64,000 bases of DNA, from contig OY757010.1 in the NCBI GenBank assembly GCA_963580285.1, positions 66,300,406 through 66,364,405 on the forward strand. The letters run 5' to 3'. Below the pieces are notes generated by a model that saw only the letters and a program-made list of their open reading frames with translations, searched no databases and was not told the origin of the DNA. The position numbers and the translations under genes are program-made. Of this stretch, positions 45,382 through 54,924 are shown piece after piece; the first letter of the stretch is position 1; every line of letters begins with the position of its first letter. The stretch is from Lucinisca nassula. Its lineage: Eukaryota; Mollusca; Bivalvia; Lucinida; Lucinidae.

Positions 45382-45478
45382 AATGAAAAATGCTTTTTGC
45401 GAACATAGTGGTTATTAAGAGGAACGGTACAGATGGTGCATCTTTCCCACTGACATCAACCTCCTGTCTGTTTGGAAG
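45382..45478 (+). CDS. MKI67: Ki-67-like protein, exon with start codon (FHA domain part 1)
   Basis: The acceptor 'ttcttcctttcag' precedes 8 untranslated bases (with an in-frame TGA just upstream) and ATG at 45390. It encodes MLFANIVVIKRNGTDG then ASFPLTSTSCLFG and ends with AG of an Arg codon at the donor AG|gtttgt. The first strands match the N-terminus of vertebrate Ki-67 nearly residue for residue (IVVIKRNG-x-DG..FPL..CLFGR). The FHA domain binds phospho-threonine partners, and Ki-67 coats mitotic chromosomes and organises the perichromosomal layer. An acceptor before the ATG means at least one non-coding first exon lies upstream. The exon joins in phase with 47816. Confidence 0.93.
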
Positions 45479-47815
45479 GTTTGTATTAGTGTTCTCTATT
45501 TTCTTCAATCTTACTATCATAAAAATCCTTAAGAGGACATGCTGTAAAATATCCTAGAATTTTAATAAAAAATTGCAGACAGAATGGCACACAGTGAAGA
45601 GTGATCTGGAACTGCACTGTTTGTCTAGACCTATCTGTCTCAATACTTAGAATTGTTACGGTACATGTACATTGACGCATGCAAACATCACTTGATCCAT
45701 AATCAGAATGAGCTGATTGTCTTCAGACAACTAATATGGCATCATTGACACTAACTTTCCATCAAATTGTGGCTAGTAGGAAATGGTCCTGAACTGAAAC
45801 TGGAAGTTTAGACTGTTGGGTTTAACCCTTTTAAGTTCCTGTACTGTCAGCAAACCTAGATCGGACGCCGCGAACTTCGTCTACACTGTTTGTTTTATAG
45901 GACCCAGTTCTCCAGACCAGTCTAGATTTTACAGTTTACCAACACTTTAACGCAGTGCTTAGCACTGCTATATGACATTACAGGGAGAAAATTAGTGATG
46001 CATCATACTATAGATAACCATACCTCTATTACAATAATTGTTCGGACACCAGACCTAAAGGGGAATGGATACACCTCCAAGGGAGACAACTGCTGTAAAA
46101 GTATATTTGTCCCTCATGTCAATAGCCTGGGTCAACTCTTAAAGGAAAGTGTTTGCTCCTGAGGAGCCAATTTTTTTCTTTAAGAGTAGACCCCTATTTC
46201 AGAAGGGCAGGGCTTATAGAAAAAGGAACAGGAAGTCCCAAAAATTGTCTCTCCTTGATAAATGGAGGAAAATCTGCCAGGTGTCCCATTACTCTTAACT
46301 TGTTACCATGCTTGCTCTAAAATTTGAACAAGCACAGTGTACTACTCCAAAGATAGCTAGATGAGTGGCATTTAGTGTAGACCATGGTGAGACTCCTGAT
46401 TCTTTGGCATCTCATCTGGGTTTACACTGCAGGGTTTTCCTCCAAGTTTTTATTTAGGGGACATTTGTCCCCCTTAATTTCATTTTAGGGGACAAATGAA
46501 AATGTTGAGGGACATGTCAGAATTTTTTATCCCTTCTCCTGTTTTGATGTAAACTGTTTATTAGAAGTCACTTGGAGTGTTCAAGTTCCATTTTTAATTC
46601 CGTTGTTGATGAGCTAATGCAAAACCAACCTGATTATACACAACATGACATAGATAACAGCTAAAGAGAGCCTTAAAATTTGATAAGGATTCACTGTTAA
46701 TCACCATTGTTTCCACAAGCTACAAAGACAAAAATGTGTCAGACTGCCATGTTGATATAAATCCATATTGTATATCCCTTTGTTTGTATTGCTTTGGCCT
46801 ATCCTGTCTCACTTGAATTATACATGTTCTATATACATGATGTGTTGCTGACTTGTAAAATACAATAAACATGATCTTAATCGTTTCTTGGCAGCCATTT
46901 TCTTTCAACAAGTATTGGTTCCTTGCACACAACCAGTATCGCAATCGGCAAAGTTGAGTCGGGAACCATATAAATTGATCAGTATCGCTCAGACGATTGC
47001 AAGGTGCGTCTATTAAGCGAATTTGAATTGAACCGAATCACACTCAGAAGCGTCGGATTGCGCCCCAATGGCACACTACGAAGCAAAATGCGGGACATCT
47101 GCATCGAAAATGCGGCAAAACACAGAAATTTGTGCGCCAAGGAAAACCCTGACACTGGTCAGCCCTATCTGTCTGAATACATAGGGTTAATACGATATGT
47201 ACATTGTCAGTGATAGTCAGTTTTAGTCACATGGACAATAGCAGGCAGGGGTCAGTTTTAGTCACATGGACAATAGCAGGCAGGGGCGGAGATTTTCCCT
47301 CTTCCCTCTACTTCATTATTATTCTCAACCCACCACACCCACCAAACACACAATAAATTTGTATCAAGTTAACAGGGGTTTTCCTAGTGCAAATTAAATT
47401 TGGGTCCGGTAATCAGCCCAGATTTTTCCAAATTTAGAGAGAGATATTCGGACATTTCCCAAATTTTACAAATCTCCCAATTTCTGATTTTGTGCTACAT
47501 TTTGATGAAAATTTCATGAAAGTCGAACCAAAAAACACAAAGTTAGAGCTGATTCAAATTCCCAACTTTAAATATTAGCAAGCTATTTTTCCCATACTCA
47601 GCTGCCCCTGTACTTGAACATGAAATGTAAGAAAATCCCTGCAGTTAAAACAGAAAGCCCGAAAAATAACTGCTGACTTTGCCTTGACACCTGGATGCAA
47701 AATAAGTGAAATCCCTTGTTAGTAACTTGTGAACTCCTTTGTTTTCTTCCAGCTATGACATATATATTCATCATACATGTAGCTGAAGATCTTCAAGACT
47801 TGTCTTGTCTTTCAG
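45479..47815 (+). other. Intron 1 of the Ki-67-like gene
   Basis: Contains a hairpin-core remnant at about 45840-45895, a family 4 MITE (46062-46302: 'aaggggaatggatacacctcc' to 'ggtgtcccattactctta'), another diverged core at about 46370-46435, and two direct 42-bp copies at about 47219-47286 ('cagttttagtcacatggacaatagcaggcagggg'). No additional exon seen. Confidence 0.6.
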
Positions 47816-47897
47816 ATCCAACGATTGTGACATTAGGATCCAGCTGCCCAATGTTGGACAAGAACACTGTCGTCTTGAAGTGAATGAAAATAAACAG
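47816..47897 (+). CDS. MKI67: Ki-67-like protein, FHA domain part 2
   Basis: An 82-base exon between 'cttgtctttcag' and CAG|gttggg. The first base completes Arg30, then SNDCDIRIQLPNVGQEHC followed by RLEVNENKQ. The CDIRIQLP block is diagnostic for the Ki-67 FHA domain. In canonical FHA domains the segment before His is S-x-x-H, but here it is G-Q-E-H (Gly44, His47), so the usual serine is absent. It ends at a codon boundary, residue 57. Confidence 0.93.
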
Positions 47898-47917
47898 GTT
47901 GGGCATTTACCTTTTAA

Positions 47918-48115
47918 CCCTTTTTGTACCAAACTGAATCTGCCTCCTTATATATGGCAGGAGTCCATCTCGAAATTTAGGACAGGCTGTGTTATCTTTA
48001 AAATTTATTTGGAAAATAGCGCTTATCTTTTTGTAAATATTGTAGGCCCTGATCAGACGCTGCATTCTGGTCTTGGCCTGCGCTGTTTGCCGAGGGGTTT
48101 TCGGTACAAAATGGG
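47918..48115 (-). mobile_element. MITE, family 1, 16 bases into intron 2
   Basis: TTAA at 47914-47917, then 'ccctttttgtaccaaactgaatc' to 'ttttcggtacaaaatggg' with a degraded right TTAA (TAAA). It begins right after the donor of the preceding exon. Confidence 0.7.
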
Positions 48116-48277
48116 TAAATCATGCTAGGGAGTTAAGCCTTTATTATTTTGTGGAGATTTATGTAATCACTAATGTCATTCTCTTAGTGCTGTTAGATTC
48201 AAACTTGCAAAACAATGTACAATGCACTGGTTGAAGGATAGAAGGCTGATTAATTGATGATGATTATTTCATGTTAA

Positions 48278-48482
48278 CCCTTGTCCTGCTGAACCCGGAT
48301 ATGCCTTTTCTTTGAAACAATGTAGATCCAGATCAGATGGCTTCTGAAGAAGCCATCTGATCAGGATCTACATTGTTTGTCATTCAGGTTGTGAATCTGT
48401 TGCAATAATTTGCATCAAGTAATCTGATAGGTTGATAATCGGTAGTGGGTGTGGCAAATATGAATATTCAGCAGGACAAGGG
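48278..48482 (+). mobile_element. TTAA-flanked MITE, family 2 (intact)
   Basis: TTAA at 48274-48277 and 48483-48486. Ends CCCTTGTCCTGCTGAA/TTCAGCAGGACAAGGG. Centre 'gatcagatggcttctgaagaagccatctgatc' in two arms. The cleanest member of the family here. Confidence 0.85.
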
Positions 48483-48535
48483 TTAAAAGATGCATCACCA
48501 CTATTTGTGGGTCATAAACATCTGCTCTGATTAAT

Positions 48536-48878
48536 AATCAGGCTGTCACAATATATCGGATAATCGATTGATCAATTCCACAAAAATGATTATCATTACT
48601 GATTTGCTTGTAATCGATTATTTAATAAGTATAATTTACTATTTGAAGTTGTGTCTAAAGTAGTTGGATGGGTGGCTAACAGTGCAGACCCTGATGAGAC
48701 ACCGCATTCTACACCGGTTGTTCAAGCCTGTCTGATTAATCAGTATGGTATAGTACAACATATGGTAAGAGTCATGCTGAGACAGACAGGTAAATAAATC
48801 TTCAGTGATTACTAATCGATTATCGATAAGAATGGCAGACTATAATCGATTATCTTTTCTGCTCCGATTAGCTAGCCT
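48536..48878. mobile_element. MITE, family 3
   Basis: 'aggctgtcacaatatatcggataatcgattg' at left, 'taatcgattatcttttctgctccgattagctag' at right. The core is half deleted ('taacagtgcagaccctgatgagacaccgcattct'). Confidence 0.6.
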
Positions 48879-49059
48879 TATCAATGTCTGCACTGGATCC
48901 ATGCCCCCAACACACACATGCTGATGCATATTCACCCAACTGCTTCTAAAGAGGAAAAGATTAGCAGGGTATTTGTTTACTGACGGAATGAGTAATAAAA
49001 CCAAAAAAAAAAAAAACAAAAAAAATCCACACCAAACTACCCAATTCACATATACACTA

Positions 49060-49708
49060 TATAGAGGATCTTACACTCGTGGTCATTTCCTTTACAGTGT
49101 TGACGGGGACGTTAAACCTCAAATCAAACAAACAAACAAATCATTTCATATGAAATTTATGAAACGAGCCTTTGGCGAGTTTCTTAAATTTCATATGAAA
49201 TGACCACGAGTATAAGATTCTGTTTATCATATGACCAGTTTTAATTGGATTTTATCGCCTTTGAATTTGACAAGTTTTCCACAGAAAATGCATTGTTGAC
49301 ATGGACTTCGTCATGACGTTACTTAATATCGCCAAAGTATTATTACACGTGTGGTCATACGATTTTTATTACATGACGTTATCCACTGCTTATCAACGAC
49401 GTCATATGATAAATAGAGAATCTTACACGAGTGGTTATTTCATATGAAATTTATGAAACGAGCCTTCGGCGAGTTTCATGAATTTTATATGAAATGACCA
49501 CGAGTGTAAGATTCTGTTTATCATATGACCACTTTAAATTGGATTTCATCGCCTTTAAATTTGACAACTTTTCCACAAAAAATGCACAGTTGACATGGAA
49601 GTCGTCATGACGTTACTGAATCCCGCCAAAGTGTTATTACACGTGTGGTCATACGATTTTTATTACACAATGTTATCCACTGCTTATCAACGACGTCATA
49701 TGATAAAT
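49060..49708 (+). repeat. Tandem duplication of a ~325-bp palindrome-bearing unit
   Basis: Each unit has 'tcttacac(t/g)(c/a)gtggt(c/t)at', the palindrome 'catatgaaatttatgaaacgagcc.t.ggcgagttt', a 'taagattctgtttatcatatgacca' segment and ends 'cttatcaacgacgtcatatgataaat'. The second unit starts at about 49422. The first unit's palindrome is interrupted by a SINE fragment. Confidence 0.8.
49090..49140 (+). mobile_element. 3' fragment of a family A SINE with a 7-bp target duplication
   Basis: The segment 'ctttacagtgttgacgggg..cctcaaatcaaacaaac' is flanked by TCATTTC on both sides, and the second unit of the tandem repeat provides the empty site. It is a severely 5'-truncated retro-insertion. Confidence 0.8.
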
Positions 49709-49815
49709 GTTGAATACTAAACATTCTGGTAATTATGATATTTCATGCAGGTTTGAATATTATTCCAGCCTTTGAGGTGCTTGTCTTTAGAAATGCACAA
49801 TCAATGTTGCATTAA

Positions 49816-50045
49816 AGGGGAATAGGAACACCTGGCTGATTTTTCCGCTTTAAAGGGAAACAACTTTTGGGACCTGTTCGCTTTTCTAGAAGCCTTTTCC
49901 CAGGTAAAAAGGGGTCAACTCTTAAAGGAAAGATTTTGCTCCTTAGGAGCAAATTCTTTTCTTTAAGAGTTGACCCCTTTTGACTAGGGAAACAAAAATA
50001 CTTTGGCAAGAGTTCCCTCCCCTAGAGGTGTACCCACTCCCCTTT
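49816..50045. mobile_element. MITE, family 4
   Basis: TTAA at 49812-49815, then AGGGGAATAGGAACACC.. and ..cactcccct. The centre is a long hairpin 'ggggtcaactcttaaaggaaag..ctcc|ttag|gagc..ctttaagagttgacccc'. Confidence 0.8.
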
Positions 50046-50289
50046 AGTCTCTGGGATTGAAAGGTGACCTGAATAATTAGTCAGACTGTATATTAACCAA
50101 TAAGCTACGTGTACAATGGAGTGGGTTCCCAACCACAAGATACCCATTCATCTATTCAAATACCCAATTAAAGCTGACTAATGAGTATTACCCAATTCTA
50201 CAAAAAAAAACAAACAAAAAAACTTACAAGTTCTCTTGCTTTAGCTCATTCGTATTCTGCTTGCAATAATTCATGTCCAAACCAGGGTA

Positions 50290-50428
50290 TTGTCCCTGCC
50301 CACCAGGGCTTGGAGAAATGGTTTGGGATGCATGATACTTCATGGACCGCACATGAGTGCTGGTTAACCGCACAGAAAGTCTAAGCCTGTCGAGGCAAAG
50401 TGGTTTGAGTCAGACCATCCATGCAGAG
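50290..50428 (+). mobile_element. SINE, family A (3'-truncated, diverged)
   Basis: 'cctgcccaccagggcttggagaaatgg' to 'tggtttgagtcagaccatccatgcag'. Confidence 0.6.
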
Positions 50429-50599
50429 CATTGTTACATTATAATGTCTGGTTTCGAACAATATATTGAGAATTCTTGACATTATCCAATCAGGCATGGC
50501 ATTACATTCACAAGTGCATAAGAATCCTGTTTATCCCCTGACCGAATAGGTTCAGGGGATATAGTGATCAACCTGGCATTCGTTTATCCATTCATCTGT

Positions 50600-51945
50600 A
50601 TAAGCAACTTTGTGATGGCCATAAGTTAACTCCAATACCCTTTGAGACATATAGATGGTACCTTGCACAATTGTTCACAAGGCTGAGAAGGCATGTCATG
50701 CACAAGAACCACAACTCTGGTTGTCATGATTTTTTTTAATCATCTCCCCTTTCTATAAAATAGACCGACTACCTTGTGACGGTCATAACTCCAAAAGCCT
50801 TATAGATATATTGATGGCACCCGGCACAGTAAATGTTGTTCACAAAGCTGAGACGGCATGTCATGCGCAAGAACCACAACTCTGGGTGCCATAGTTTTTG
50901 AGTTGTGACCCCTTCCAGTAAAATAAAATCACTACCTTGTGATAGCCATATTACCAACACTCATTATACCCCCGGCATATGCCATGGGGGTATATAGTTT
51001 TTGTCTTTTCCGTCTGTCTGTCTGTAACCAATTATTTTGGGTCAAAGATATCTCAGGAACTGCTTCATATAGAAACTTGAAATTTTGCACACATGATCAG
51101 TATGACTACTTGTATTGTGGGGAAGAAAATAAGGGCCAAGGGGTCAGGCCTTTTAGAGTTATTTCCCTTTGTAGTTCGGCACTGGCCGGGGGTATACGTG
51201 CCCCACTGGGCACTTTTGTCTAGTTTGAGGTATATTGATGGTACTTGGTGTACATGAGGTTAAGCAAGGACCATGTCTCTGTGTGTCCTGGTTTTTGAAT
51301 TATTTCCCCTGACAATATAACCTTGGGATGACCATAACTCCAATACCCTTTGTGATCTTTTGATGGAACTAGGTACTATTGTTTACAAGATTGAGACAGC
51401 CTGTCATGCCTAAGAGCAATAACTCAGGGTGCTGTGGTATTTGCGTTATCTCCCCTTCCAATATAACAGTATGACCACCTTGTGATCACCATATCTCCAA
51501 TACCCTTTGAGACATACTCATATTGATGGTACTTGGTACAGATTTGTATGCAAGGTATAGAAGGCATGTCATGCGCAAAAACCACAACTCTTCAATGGTG
51601 CTGTGGTATTTGAGTGATCTCCCCTTCCAATTGATATAACAGTATGACCAGCTTGTGATCACCATATCTCCAATACCCTTTGAGACACTTTGATGGTACT
51701 TAATACAGAGGTACATGAGGTTAAACAGGCATGTCATGCGCAAGAACTTCAATTCTGCGTGCCCTGGTTTTTGAGTTATCTCTCCTGACAGTATAATCTT
51801 GTGATGGCCATAACTCCAATACCTTTGAGATATAAATATTGCTGGTACTTGCTGCATTGTATACAAGGTTGAAAAGGCATTTCATGTGCAAGAACCACAA
51901 CTCAATATACAATATACCCATACTATGTGCATTGGAAATCTTGGA
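50600..51945. repeat. Degenerate ~180-bp tandem repeats in intron 2
   Basis: Repeated phrases: 'ccataactccaataccctttgagacata', 'gatggtacttggtaca', 'aaggcatgtcatgcgcaagaaccacaactc', 'gttatctcccc', 'tgaccaccttgtgat'. A different element (50967-51228) is nested inside. Confidence 0.7.
50967..51228 (+). mobile_element. Nested hairpin-ended element
   Basis: Starts 'tatacccccggcatatgccatgggggtata', itself a palindrome, has a cgtctgtctgtctg tract, one core unit, and ends with 'gccgggggtatacgtgccccactgggcac'. Similar in build to the family at 23826 but with different end sequences. Confidence 0.5.
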
Positions 51946-52160
51946 TCTCCATCAGGATGATAAGCGATCCTTAATATAATTAGGTGAAGATAGTCTCAAT
52001 TAATTTAACTTTGCATATATATACAAAATATACTGTGGGGTTACTTGTGTCTTTTAATTCTGGTGCACTTTTTGTTTGTGCACAATCTTCTGAAGGCCAC
52101 ATTCGCTTTTGGCCGGGGCATTTGCCATCTCTTCTGATGGCTATTTTTAAACTTTTTCAG

Positions 52161-52397
52161 GTGTTCCTGGTGAACCTTGATGACAGTAATAATGTGTTGA
52201 TTAATGAAAAGCCTCTGAAGAAAGCTGCACAGCTAAAGCACCTAGATCTGTTTACCATCATTGATAGATCATTCCGTCTTGAGCTTCCGGAGAGTAAATC
52301 CAAGTCACCCACAAAATCGCCAGCAAAACCAGCAATGTCTCCAAAGAAAAGTGCTTCACCAATGAAGAAAACTCCAGCAAAGATTCTGACCCCGAAG
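52161..52397 (+). CDS. MKI67: Ki-67-like protein, end of FHA domain and start of SPK tail
   Basis: A 79-codon exon, phase 0 on both sides, between 'actttttcag' and CCGAAG|gtaata. It continues the FHA domain (VFLVNLDDSNNVLINEKPL, then LKHLDLFTIIDRSFRLE, residues 58-98), matching the vertebrate Ki-67 block LKHGD-x-x-TIIDRSFR. The usual FHA N-G pair is I-N-E here. The tail then begins with SKSPTKSPAKP, MSPKKSASPMKKTP, which are S-P-x-K and S-P-K-K motifs suited to CDK phosphorylation and DNA binding. Residues 58-136 of the predicted protein. Confidence 0.93.
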
Positions 52398-52409
52398 GTA
52401 ATAGTTTAA

Positions 52410-52601
52410 CCCATTTTGTACCAGAAACCCCAAAACAGTGCAGGCCCAGATCAGACGCCGCAGATCAGAGCCCCCCACTGCTTGCTAAAATTAAGTCAAT
52501 TTCCAAATAAATTTTGATGAAAACACAGCCCATCACCCCTAAATTTTGAAATGGACTCCTGCTATATATATGGAGGAAGATTCCATTTGATACAAAAAGG
52601 G
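52410..52601 (+). mobile_element. MITE, family 1, directly behind a splice donor
   Basis: TTAA at 52406-52409, only 8 bases into intron 3, then 'cccattttgtaccagaaaccccaaaac' to 'catttgatacaaaaaggg', with a degraded right TTAA. The core hairpin is shortened. Confidence 0.75.
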
Positions 52602-53017
52602 TAAATTCAATTTCCATACAAAAGTCTGGGACCAGTTGTTCAAATCACAAGTAGTTAGTTAATGTTTCGATTAAACATTCTCAAATCATTTTATATATAG
52701 CATTTAATATATTAATTTAAAAAATTTTTCGTCAAATATTCCTTTTAGTGAGCTGATATGCAGAAACCATAAATAAACCCAGGATCAAGGTCACTGTTGA
52801 AGGTCACAAGTTTGAATCTTTGAATTTTGTATCAGTTCCATATCTCCTTTACCCCTTTGGTCAAATATCCCCCTCAGTTTGCTGATGTGCAGAACGCATA
52901 GATGAGCAATGCCGACTCAAGGTCACAGGCGAAGGTCACAAGTTTGAAACTGCATTTTGTGTCCATTCCCTATCTTTTTTACCCCTGAAACTTTCACTGC
53001 AGCATTTCCATTTACCC
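52602..53017. other. Intron 3 sequence with a diverged ~125-bp direct repeat
   Basis: 'aaatattcc..tagtgagctgatatgcagaa' (about 52735) and 'aaatatccccctcagtttgctgatgtgcagaa' (about 52862), each followed by 'caaggtcac..gaaggtcacaagtttga'. No exon. Confidence 0.5.
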
Positions 53018-53318
53018 ACGGCCCCGCCTATAGGGGCTTGAAGAAATATATGGGCTGCATGATGCTTCCAAGCAGAGCTGAATCCGGCCCGCACATTAGT
53101 ACTGGTAAACCGCTTAGAGGATCTAAGCCTGCCCAGGAACCGCGGTGCGAGGCGGACCGTCCATGCTAATAAACCCTATTGGTTTATTGGACGGCAGGGC
53201 TTGGGTTGTCATTTCATCTCAATGTCGGGTAAAAGTCCCACAAAATTGGAAGCAACATCTCCAAAATGACCTTTACAGTGTTGACGGGGATGTTAAACCA
53301 GAAATCAAACAAACAAAA
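53018..53318 (+). mobile_element. SINE, family A (near full length)
   Basis: 'ggccccgcctataggggcttgaagaaata' to 'gatgttaaaccagaaatcaaacaaac', in the sense orientation of the Ki-67-like gene. Confidence 0.8.
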
Positions 53319-53499
53319 AAGTTCCATTTACCCTCTGCAGAGGGTTTTTTACCCCCAAAATTGGACCTGAACCCCCAAAATTGATGAGGTCCCATATATA
53401 TATTACTATACACTGAGGGTACAAAAATTAATAGACAGACCAAATGTACCACCATCTTCCAAATGCATTGGGAACTCTTTGAAAGAATTTTCATTAAAT

Positions 53500-54560
53500 A
53501 TCCCCAACAGTGAGGTGATGTTCCTTATGATGAGTTGCATTCAGTGACACATACATTGGGGTCCCTGGGTTGTGCTGGTGCCTTGCCCAACTCTCTCCAC
53601 TTCATTAAAAGCCATATATCTCAGAAACCGTTAAGATCAAGATTATACATATATTCTTGACCCTTATGATAAGATGCATTCACTGACACCAACCAGGAGT
53701 CCCCCAGGGTGCTCCTGGGCCATGCCCCACCCCTTCCACTGCATAAAAAAACCATATACCTCAGAAAACGGTCAGATCCACAGCCCTAAACGATATTTAT
53801 TCTTATTCCTTATTATAAGACACATTCAATGGTATATATTCTTGTTCCATATTATAAGACAAATTCAGTGACTCCAACCTTCGGGTTCTCTGGGGCTATG
53901 CTCCTCTGCCTCAACTTCATTTAAGGCCTTATATCTCAGAAACTGTTCAGATCCCCATCCCTAAACCATATATATATATTCAGTTTCCTCATAGATGATA
54001 AGATGCATTCAGTGACATTAACCTTAGGGTCCTGGGGGTGTGTCCCGGGGGCCTGCCCCACCCCTCCACTTCATGAAAGGCCTAATATAACAGAAACCCT
54101 TCAGATCCCTACCCCTAAACCATTCTTGTTTCTTATAAAATGCATTCAGTCGCACCAACTTCAGGATCCACATTGTTCAGTAGGGGCATTCCCCACCCCT
54201 CTACTTCATAAAAAGGCCTAATATTTCAGAATGAGTTCAAATCCCGACCCGTACTCTCTAAATATTCTTGGTTCTTATGATAAACAGATTCAGTGACACC
54301 AATCTTGCACTTTCCTGGGGTCTGCTTGGGTCATGCATGACTCCCTCCACTGCTTTTAAAAAAGGCCTTATATGCTTATACCTCAGGAACTGTCCAGATA
54401 CCCACCCCTTAACCATATATATTGTTTTTTATGGTAAGACGCATTCAATGATACCAACCTGGGGTCGAACTGGTCTATGCCCCAACCCCCTCCACTTCAT
54501 AAAAGGCCTAATATTTCAGATAGTCCCCATGGGTGTTCAAGTGAGTATGGGGGTTCGTTT
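53500..54560 (+). repeat. Degenerate ~165-180-bp tandem repeats in intron 3
   Basis: Six or so units share 'cttatgataagatgcattca(g/c)tgacacc', 'ggtccctggg', 'gccccacccc(t/c)tccacttcat(a/t)aaa', 'ggcc(t/a)tatatctcagaaac.gttcagatc'. No coding content, although several short open frames arise from the repeats. Confidence 0.7.
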
Positions 54561-54924
54561 GGGAAACTTTATCTTAATCCGTACTCGATAGATTATATTT
54601 ATAATCATATCATGTTCCTGGATGGATTTTGAAATTTCTTGGCAGAACTGTTAACCATCGTGAGGCAGTGTCATGCGCAAGACTCAGTACTCCAAGGTCA
54701 ATGTCATCCTCTACAGCCCATTACTGGCCTGGGGTGTAGATTGCACCTCTTGCGGCTCTCTTTGTTAATAATATTTATTAATAAAAATACTGGCTCGGGG
54801 GTTAAAACTTTTTTGCCAACTCAAAAAAGGCCATTTCATTCCCCACCACCACCACCGCCACACACCCACAAAAAAAAAAAAAAGTATTTGTATGAATTTA
54901 CATAATTTCCCTTTTTCCTTTTAG

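Noticed and set aside
47805..48128. Continuous 107-residue frame over the FHA exon
   Set aside because: Only 47816-47897 is exon. The rest is intron and a family 1 MITE read in frame.
51984..52160. N-terminal extension of the frame at 52161
   Set aside because: A strong acceptor (actttttcag) lies at 52160, and residues before it have no FHA similarity.
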